This document shows positions 33,615-39,407 of a stretch of DNA of 39,407 nucleotides, in pieces. The position numbers and the translations under genes are program-made. This stretch comes from Campylobacter majalis (lineage in GTDB: Bacteria > Campylobacterota > Campylobacteria > Campylobacterales > Campylobacteraceae): NCBI RefSeq assembly GCF_905120465.1, contig NZ_CAJHOF010000019.1:1-39407 (forward strand), in the 5' to 3' direction. Numbering within the stretch: position 1 is the first letter of the stretch; every line of letters begins with the position of its first letter. A model generated the notes under the pieces. The model was not told the origin of the DNA and made no database searches. It saw only the letters and a program-made list of their open reading frames with translations.

Positions 33615-34480
33615 AATAAATCAATCAAAATAAATATAAAAAACATGATCCCAAGATAGCCATTAAGCGTAAAAAATGCCCTATCAATCTTACTAAAATC
33701 ACGCCTTACTATCCTATGCTCTTGATACAAAATCACACCAGAAATAACACAACCCAAATACGCCCAGCCACCAAGTCCAGCCGCCCACGCAAAAAGTAGC
33801 CAAAACACAAACGTAAGAGCGTGAAAAATAGCCGAGATAAACATCGTAGCTTTATCGCCGTAAATTGATGGTATGCTGTATAGTCCTTTGTTTTTATCAA
33901 ACTCCATATCCTGAAGCGAATAAAGCAGATCAAATCCAGCCACCCAAAACACAACTCCAAGCGAAAGCAAAACAGACCAAAGCGGTATGCTCTCACTCAC
34001 AGCCACAACTCCAGCAATAGGTGCAAGAGCCAAACTAAGCCCAAGCACAATGTGAGCAAGCTCACTAAAACGCTTAAACAAAGAGTATCCGCCTAAAACA
34101 ACGAGTATAGGAAAACTCAGCCAAAAAGCTAAAGAATTTACAAAATAAGCTGAGATAATAAAAACCAAAGCATTTACGATGATAAAAATTTTAAGATTTT
34201 TCGCACCTATCCTACCATCTACGCTAGGGCGATTTGCCGTGCGTGGGTTGTCCTTGTCTATGTCTTTATCCATGTAGCGATTAAAAGCCATGGCAAAATT
34301 TCTAGCACTAACAGCACAAACAAGCCCAAAACAAAGCAAACTCCAACCAAACCAAGGCGTATCATCACGCAAAAAACTAGCTGTAATCATCGCTGTAAAA
34401 ATAAATGGCAAGGCAAAAACTGAGTGTTTAAATACGATTAAATCGCCGATATCTTTTAGTGTCAAAATTATTTTTTGCAA
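33611..34480 (-). CDS. mqnP: UbiA-family prenyltransferase for menaquinone (MqnP-type)
   Basis: This is a membrane prenyltransferase that attaches the polyprenyl tail in quinone synthesis. Campylobacter makes menaquinone by the futalosine route, so the MqnP role is favoured over UbiA. The 289 residues form about eight or nine membrane helices. The two Asp-rich Mg-binding motifs are NRYMDKDIDKDNPRTANRP (near 67-85) and DLLYSLQDMEFDKNKG (near 182-197). The start is a TTG behind AAGGAAAAT, with no ATG nearby in frame. It heads the leftward unit that ends with thiE and is divergent from miaA. Confidence 0.85.
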   Translation of the reverse strand: MQKIILTLKDIGDLIVFKHSVFALPFIFTAMITASFLRDDTPWFGWSLLCFGLVCAVSARNFAMAFNRYMDKDIDKDNPRTANRPSVDGRIGAKNLKIFIIVNALVFIISAYFVNSLAFWLSFPILVVLGGYSLFKRFSELAHIVLGLSLALAPIAGVVAVSESIPLWSVLLSLGVVFWVAGFDLLYSLQDMEFDKNKGLYSIPSIYGDKATMFISAIFHALTFVFWLLFAWAAGLGGWAYLGCVISGVILYQEHRIVRRDFSKIDRAFFTLNGYLGIMFFIFILIDLL

Positions 34481-34506
34481 AATTTTCCTTTTGTTTTAAA
34501 ACGTCT

Positions 34507-34512
34507 ATTTTA
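34507..34512 (-). promoter_or_regulatory. Possible mqnP -10 element (TAAAAT)
   Basis: The minus strand has ATGGCTAAAATAGACG about 27 nt before the TTG start of mqnP. It is the best -10 candidate in the 86-bp divergent spacer but is weaker than the miaA one. Confidence 0.3.
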
Positions 34513-34535
34513 GCCATTTTTGCTTTAAACTTTGT

Positions 34536-34541
34536 TATAAT
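34536..34541 (+). promoter_or_regulatory. miaA -10 element (TATAAT)
   Basis: ACTTTGTTATAATTTT carries a perfect TATAAT about 25 nt before the miaA ATG. Confidence 0.6.
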
Positions 34542-34566
34542 TTTTAAAATTTTACTAAGGGTTTTT

Positions 34567-35442
34567 ATGTTTAAACAAATAGCCATAATAGGCACTACTG
34601 CAAGTGGCAAAACTGACCTAGCCATACAGGTTGCACTAAAAACAAACGCCGTTATTTTAAGCCTTGATTCGCTTTGCATCTATAAAGAGATAAATATCGC
34701 AAGTGCAAAACCAACTAGCGATGAAATGCGTGGAGTTAGGCACTTTGGCGTTGATGTGATTAGTATAAATGATGATTTTTCGGCTGGTAAATTTTTTGAA
34801 CTTTATAATGAAGCAAAAATGCATGCCTTAAACGCAAATTGTGCCTTAATAATAACTGGCGGAAGCGGATTTTATCTAAAAGCGATGTTAAATGGACTTA
34901 GTCCAGATGTGCCAAAATGCCAAGATGTGCCAAGCAATGATGAAATTTTTGCCATGGTTTGCAAAATCGATCCTGATTTTAGTCAAAAATTTAGCCAAAA
35001 TGACACTTATAGGCTTGAAAAATGGTATCAAATTTACTCTCACACAAACCAAATCCCAAGCTTATGGCTAAAGCAAAATACAGCCAAACCCATCATAGAT
35101 GAGATTGAAATTTTTGAGATTTGTTGGGATGTTAGCAAGATACGAGATCGCATAGCAAAACGCACACAAAACATGATAAAATCAGGGCTTATTGATGAAG
35201 CAAAGTTTTTATTTAGCAATTTTAATAACGATTTAAAGCCACTAAAATCGATAGGGCTAAAAGAGTGCAAAGAGTTTTTAGATGAGAAAATTTCTATAAA
35301 TGAGCTTCAAACACTCATCACAACGCACACCGCGCAACTTGCCAAACGCCAACGCACTTTTAATCGCTCAGCATTTTTAAACAAAAAAAGTGCAAATATA
35401 GATGAAATTTACAAGCTTAGTTTAGAGGCGTTAAAGCCCTAA
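34567..35442 (+). CDS. miaA: tRNA dimethylallyltransferase
   Basis: MiaA adds an isopentenyl group to A37 of tRNAs that read UNN codons. The start is the ATG at 34567 (MFKQIAIIGTTASGKTD) preceded by AAGGG. An in-frame extension to 34459 is not conserved-looking. The 291-residue protein has the P-loop GTTASGKT, SLDSLCIYKEINIASAKP, GGSGFYLKAML and the C-terminal AKRQRTFNR. Its last 12 bases overlap the 3' end of the convergent res gene. Confidence 0.95.
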   Translation: MFKQIAIIGTTASGKTDLAIQVALKTNAVILSLDSLCIYKEINIASAKPTSDEMRGVRHFGVDVISINDDFSAGKFFELYNEAKMHALNANCALIITGGSGFYLKAMLNGLSPDVPKCQDVPSNDEIFAMVCKIDPDFSQKFSQNDTYRLEKWYQIYSHTNQIPSLWLKQNTAKPIIDEIEIFEICWDVSKIRDRIAKRTQNMIKSGLIDEAKFLFSNFNNDLKPLKSIGLKECKEFLDEKISINELQTLITTHTAQLAKRQRTFNRSAFLNKKSANIDEIYKLSLEALKP

Positions 35443-37920
35443 ACTAGCATTTAAAAACTCATCCCATTTTTTCTTAAATTTTTCATTGTCATTTTTTAGA
35501 TAAAACGGAAAACCGACTATTTTTAATTCATCATTTTTAAATTCAAATTTCTTACTATCTAAGCTTTTTAAAAGCTCCTCTTTCCAGCCGTCTTTACCTG
35601 CCAAATGCTCACCTTTTGGCTCAAAAATACACTCAAGTCCTAAAAATTTATCATCGCCTTTAAGCTTGGCAAACATTATAAAATCTGGCTCAAAACCTAT
35701 AGCGTCTTTGCCGTAAATTTTAAACTCATCAAATCCGTCGTTTCTCACTACTATCCACGAAGCGAATTTCTTATCAAGTTTAGTTTTGTAGCCATCAATA
35801 AATTTTAAAAACCCAAGTTCAAGCTCACTATCATCGCAGTATTTATCATAATATAGCCATTCGTAACCATGCGTTTTTACTTTGTCTTTTTTCTTTAGCA
35901 TTTTTCTGACACCTGTTTGCTCTAGTCTATAAGCTCTAAACTCCGAAACTTCGTATTCACTTTTAATTTTTTGTCTTAAGCTCTTATAGTGGTTTAAAAT
36001 ATAAATCATAAGCTTTAGCTGATTTTCCCTGCTAAATTTCTGCTCTCTTACAAAATTTACCTTCACGCTTGAAATCTCTTGCCAAAATGCCTCCTTGCTA
36101 TCAAAGCTAAAATTTTCATTTATCTGTTTTAGTCCAAGCTCAAGCACGTTTAACGCCTTTAAAAATACTATGTAATCAATGCGGTTTTTTATACTATCGG
36201 TCTTATATGAGTGATCTTTTTGTTCATATTTTTTAAAATCAACCGCATTTTCTAACACGGCGTCGCTTATAAAAGGCATAAAAAGCGTTGAAATTTCACT
36301 TTGTAAATTTTGCATATGCATCTTGGTTTTAAAAATCTCGCCCTTTTTATATCGCTCGTTTTTTATATAATAAATTTTATCTGTTTTTGCTATACGACAA
36401 GCTCTTTTTGTCGGCTTAAACTCGACTAATTCATACGCCTCGCTAGCGATTAATCCTTGCTTAATTAATTCATGATTTAGCGATGAGATAAAGCTATTTT
36501 GATTTAGAGTATGATAGCTAAGCGTCTCGATAACGCAAAGCTCATTGCTAAGATCGTCAAATTTACGCTTATATCTCATATCGCCCTCATAAAACGGATA
36601 ATATCTAGCTCCGCGACCTATTAGCTGCACTTCGGATGTCGGTGAAGTATGCCCTTTAGAGCTGATTTTATCGCTAAGTCTAACGATATCAAAGAGATTA
36701 AGCACGTCCCAGCCCTCATTTAGCTTATCCACCGCAAATATCACACGCACATAGTTATCATCATCTTCTAAGCTGTTTAAAAGGATCTGATTTTTATTTA
36801 GCTCCTCATCTTTATTGACATTTAGTATAAACTCACTCTTAAAATTTTCTCTTATTAACATTGCGGTTTTACTATACCAACTCTCGCCAAGCCCCTTAAA
36901 ACACTCATAGCTTTTATACAGCATATCGCCTAAATTAGCTGAAATTTCAGAGTAAAATTTCTCTATCTCATCACCATCAATACTTTGTATAAATTCATTA
37001 AATTTAGCTTCATTATCATTTGAAGCGGCTATAGTTTCACTCTTAAAAAGTATAACCGGCTTTAAACCGATACCGTTTTTAAAAGCCGTCATCTGGCGAT
37101 AAAGTGAAGCCAAAACCGCCCCTAAAAATCTCCGGTTTATATCGGCATTTTCATATTTTAAAAGCGTTATGTTTTTAGAGTAGCCGTCTTTACAAAACTC
37201 CTTTAAAGCGTATTCATACGCTATCTTATCTTCATATTTTTGCACTACTTCTTTTTGATTTGGCACTGTTGCGGTAAATTCGAGCATAAAATTTTCACTA
37301 TTTGCACCAAAAGCCTTATTTACCACACTTTCCCACCCCTCTTTTAGCTCACTCTCTTTCTTGTTCTTTTTGGTATCGGCATTTAGATGATGGGCTTCAT
37401 CGGCTATAAATACTATCTTTTCTTTGGCTAAATCGCTAATGCTTAGGCTGTTTTCACGCTCATCTTTAAACAAGCTAAAAAGCCCCTGAATAGTGATAAA
37501 TACTATATTTACAGCATCGTCTTTACTCTCATCAAAGTTTCTTACCGCTCTTATTTGCACCTGCTTTTCATCTATCAAAATCCTATCTTTAAACAGATAT
37601 TTGCTCGAAAAACTATCTGTAAAATTCGCCATCGTCTTTTGCAAAATCGCCGTGCTATTTACAAAAAATACAAAATTTCTATAGCCGTTTTTAAATAGAT
37701 CAAGCATGAGTGCCGCCATTATCATCGTCTTGCCACTTCCTGTAGCCATGTTAAACAGCAAGTGGTTTGTGTGCGGGGCTTTACGCTGCAATATATAGTG
37801 CTTTAGGGCGCTTTCTTGATACTCTCTTAACTCATGCTTTAAATTTTCGCTAATATAAGCGGGGATTTTTATATCGCTATATTTTAAAGCGTTTTTTAAC
37901 TCATCGCTTAACTTTGCCAT
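35431..37920 (-). CDS. res: Type III restriction endonuclease subunit Res
   Basis: Res is the ATP-dependent translocase and nuclease subunit of a type III restriction-modification enzyme and cuts only in complex with Mod. The 829-residue protein has Walker A in MATGSGKTMIMA (near 58-69), a DEAH box in FIADEAHHLNAD, and helicase motif VI in IGRGARYYPF. Near the C-terminus GFEPDFIMF followed by LGLECIFEPKGE is the PD-(D/E)xK-type nuclease site. No internal frameshift is seen. It starts within the last 20 nt of mod, so the two are co-translated. Confidence 0.94.
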   Translation of the reverse strand: MAKLSDELKNALKYSDIKIPAYISENLKHELREYQESALKHYILQRKAPHTNHLLFNMATGSGKTMIMAALMLDLFKNGYRNFVFFVNSTAILQKTMANFTDSFSSKYLFKDRILIDEKQVQIRAVRNFDESKDDAVNIVFITIQGLFSLFKDERENSLSISDLAKEKIVFIADEAHHLNADTKKNKKESELKEGWESVVNKAFGANSENFMLEFTATVPNQKEVVQKYEDKIAYEYALKEFCKDGYSKNITLLKYENADINRRFLGAVLASLYRQMTAFKNGIGLKPVILFKSETIAASNDNEAKFNEFIQSIDGDEIEKFYSEISANLGDMLYKSYECFKGLGESWYSKTAMLIRENFKSEFILNVNKDEELNKNQILLNSLEDDDNYVRVIFAVDKLNEGWDVLNLFDIVRLSDKISSKGHTSPTSEVQLIGRGARYYPFYEGDMRYKRKFDDLSNELCVIETLSYHTLNQNSFISSLNHELIKQGLIASEAYELVEFKPTKRACRIAKTDKIYYIKNERYKKGEIFKTKMHMQNLQSEISTLFMPFISDAVLENAVDFKKYEQKDHSYKTDSIKNRIDYIVFLKALNVLELGLKQINENFSFDSKEAFWQEISSVKVNFVREQKFSRENQLKLMIYILNHYKSLRQKIKSEYEVSEFRAYRLEQTGVRKMLKKKDKVKTHGYEWLYYDKYCDDSELELGFLKFIDGYKTKLDKKFASWIVVRNDGFDEFKIYGKDAIGFEPDFIMFAKLKGDDKFLGLECIFEPKGEHLAGKDGWKEELLKSLDSKKFEFKNDELKIVGFPFYLKNDNEKFKKKWDEFLNASLGL

Positions 37921-39407
37921 AAAACACCTCGTTTAACTCTTTTGTCTCATCACTTACGGCGTAGCGGATATCATCTATCTCGCTAAATCCTACATAGTCC
38001 ATATTGCTATCAAGCACCAAACTTAAAGATCTCTTTTTCTCATCTAAGTTTAAGGCATCAAACTCGTCATTTTTTATCTGGCTTACCCTGTGGTCTAAAA
38101 ATGCGTTTTGGTTGATTTCATCGATTAAGTCGTTTAACTCGCTCTCGTTTGCGTTTAAAATTTTGCTTTTATAAAACGCATTTAACTCCAAAAGCTCGGC
38201 ATACACGCACTCTCCGCCACCGCTCCACTCTACTGTTTTGCTTATGCCGCCCTGCTCTCCTGCTATCACTTTTTTAAGTCTTTCTTTTGTGATAGTTTGT
38301 ATATAATCCATCTGCTCTATGCCGATATAGCGACGCTTCATCTTATGAGCTACCGCTAAAGTCGTGCCGCTACCGGCGAAAAAGTCTAGGACTAAGTCGT
38401 TTTCGTTTGTTGCATGTTCTAAAAGCACTTTTATTAAAATTTCAGGCTTTGGATATGAAAAATCATCAACGAAACCTAAATTCTTTGCTTCTTTGGTTGC
38501 AACTTGGTTCATAAATTCATTTGTTGCAAAGCATAAGGTATCAAGCGTTTTTTGCGTAGTTTTTAAATCCTTTAAATAACGCTTGTATATAAAGCTACGC
38601 TCATTTTCCTTATGCTCTTTTTTGAAGCAAATTCGCCCTTCGTCAATATGCTTTTGCATTGTATTTTGCGAAAAAAGCCAAAAACGCCCTTCTGGTGGAT
38701 AATCAACCTTGCCAGTATATGGATTTATAACTGCAAAATATCCATTCTCTTTTGTGCCACTTGCTGCACTTGGATTATCGCTAATCCACGCACCATTTGG
38801 GTCATTATCTGGATTTTTATAGTTTGATAAATCCTTTTCTCCGCCTAGCAAATTTACATTACTTTTAATTTTTGCAAAACAAAGACAATTTTCATGTTGA
38901 ATATTTATCCCTATTTTTGCATCATTTGTAGTGCTTTTTGTTTTGCGAATAAAATCTCCGACGAAATTCTCTCTTCCAAAAATTTCATCCATTAGCACCT
39001 TTAAATACGCCTGTTCGTTATCGTCGCATTGCACGAAAATCACGCCGTCATCACGAAGTAGCTCGCGTGCGATTTCAAGGCGATTTTTCATAAAACATAG
39101 CCAAGTAGAGTGATTAAATTTATCGTTATAGCCGAAGCTATCATTGCCTGTATTGTATGGTGGATCAATATAGATGAGTTTTACTTTTTGCTCTTGCGAA
39201 CGAGATTTAAAATGTGCTTTAAGAGTGTGAAGTGCGATAAGGTTATTTGCTTTAAGAAGTAAATTAAAGTTATTTTCTAATAAATTTTTAAGCCGCCCTG
39301 AGTTCCTGAGTTCCTGAGTTCCTGAGTTCCTGAGTTCCTGAGTTCCTGAGTTCCTGAGTTCCTGAGTTCCTGAGTTCCTGAGTTCCTGAGTTCCTGAGTT
39401 CCTGAGT
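37901..39407 (-). CDS. mod: Type III DNA methyltransferase Mod, 5' end beyond window
   Basis: Mod methylates adenine and supplies sequence recognition for the type III enzyme. The frame is open from 37901 to the window edge; its start codon is not included. Motif order is that of beta-class adenine methyltransferases: the DPPYNTG catalytic motif (DPPY codons at 39155-39166) comes first, then the variable target-recognition region, then DFFAGSGTT for SAM binding and RRYIGIEQ. An ATG at 39091 (MKNRLEIAREL) lies after DPPY and cannot be the true start. Before GRLKNLLENNFNLLL the frame enters a long octanucleotide repeat coding for repeated TQELRNSG. Changes in copy number would shift the frame. 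Confidence 0.93.
   Translation of the reverse strand, partial: LRNSGTQELRNSGTQELRNSGTQELRNSGTQELRNSGRLKNLLENNFNLLLKANNLIALHTLKAHFKSRSQEQKVKLIYIDPPYNTGNDSFGYNDKFNHSTWLCFMKNRLEIARELLRDDGVIFVQCDDNEQAYLKVLMDEIFGRENFVGDFIRKTKSTTNDAKIGINIQHENCLCFAKIKSNVNLLGGEKDLSNYKNPDNDPNGAWISDNPSAASGTKENGYFAVINPYTGKVDYPPEGRFWLFSQNTMQKHIDEGRICFKKEHKENERSFIYKRYLKDLKTTQKTLDTLCFATNEFMNQVATKEAKNLGFVDDFSYPKPEILIKVLLEHATNENDLVLDFFAGSGTTLAVAHKMKRRYIGIEQMDYIQTITKERLKKVIAGEQGGISKTVEWSGGGECVYAELLELNAFYKSKILNANESELNDLIDEINQNAFLDHRVSQIKNDEFDALNLDEKKRSLSLVLDSNMDYVGFSEIDDIRYAVSDETKELNEVFYGKVKR
39297..39407. repeat. Octanucleotide tandem repeat in the 5' part of mod
   Basis: AGTTCCTG (plus strand; CAGGAACT on the coding strand) is repeated at least 13 times without a mismatch from 39301, with a half unit before it, and the tract runs off the window end. 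Eight is not a multiple of three, so each gained or lost unit changes the mod frame. On the coding strand none of the three frames contains a stop within the tract; all give the same cyclic peptide TQELRNSG. Confidence 0.97.

Noticed and set aside
37901-39091. mod starting at the internal ATG at 39091
   Set aside because: The frame continues upstream through the catalytic DPPYNTG motif and into the repeat, so the ATG is internal.
39297-39407. CRISPR-like array at the window end
   Set aside because: The repeats are 8 bp, uninterrupted and without spacers, and lie inside a coding frame.
1-39407. tRNA, rRNA, IS element or integrase
   Set aside because: I looked for cloverleaf sequences, transposase-like frames and terminal repeats in the gaps and found none; a tRNAscan or Rfam search would be decisive.

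Overview
The window looks like a chromosomal segment of a Campylobacter species (Campylobacterota). The evidence is low GC, AAGGAG ribosome binding sites, AT-rich TATAAT-type promoters with weak -35 regions, and long runs of genes in the order known from C. jejuni. The recalled parallels are petABC, argS-tatA-gmk-acidic protein-fliR-ABC ATPase-tsf-rpsB, accD-rlmH-dksA-x-dusB-recO, antiporter-gltA-cysQ, and mqnP divergent from miaA. These come from memory, not from a search, and I cannot name the species.

Layout. 0.2-1.7 kb: the two halves of 4-aminobenzoate synthesis (pabB, pabC), possibly one fused gene split by a T-run frameshift. 1.7-4.5 kb: the cytochrome bc1 complex (petABC) with its promoter. 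4.6-5.6 kb: a UPF0324/YeiH exporter gene broken by one missing base. 5.6-10.6 kb: argS, tatA, gmk, a very acidic protein with a degenerate receiver domain, and fliR. 11.2-13.7 kb: an ABC ATPase, tsf and rpsB. 14.4-15.5 kb: a thioesterase, rpmA and rplU. 15.67-16.58 kb: a G13 tract followed by a decayed two-gene cassette (P-loop NTPase plus membrane protein). 16.6-17.7 kb: a di-haem cytochrome c peroxidase with a perfect FNR-type site upstream. 18.4-19.5 kb: flhB. 20.3-24.5 kb: recO, dusB, a membrane protein, dksA, rlmH and accD, read as one leftward operon. 24.6-27.8 kb: cysQ-like, gltA and an antiporter. 28.0-30.1 kb: a TonB-dependent receptor behind a Fur-like site. 30.1-34.5 kb: thiE, thiH, thiG, two proteins of unknown function and mqnP, divergent from miaA. 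35.4 kb to the end: a type III restriction-modification system (res, mod). The mod reading frame runs into a long octanucleotide repeat at the window edge.

Four gaps of about 0.6-0.76 kb (10.55-11.18, 13.7-14.4, 17.8-18.4, 19.5-20.3 kb) hold no recognisable genes, which is unusual in such a dense genome. The first contains an orphan sigma54-like motif.

Themes. Respiration is well represented: petABC, the peroxidase, menaquinone synthesis, and TatA, the export route for the Rieske protein. Two simple-sequence tracts point to phase variation: the octamer in mod, which could make the methyltransferase an epigenetic ON/OFF switch (phasevarion), and the A10-G13 tract in the promoter region of the NTPase cassette. 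Several genes appear frameshifted. Whether these are real lesions, switches or assembly errors needs read-level evidence.
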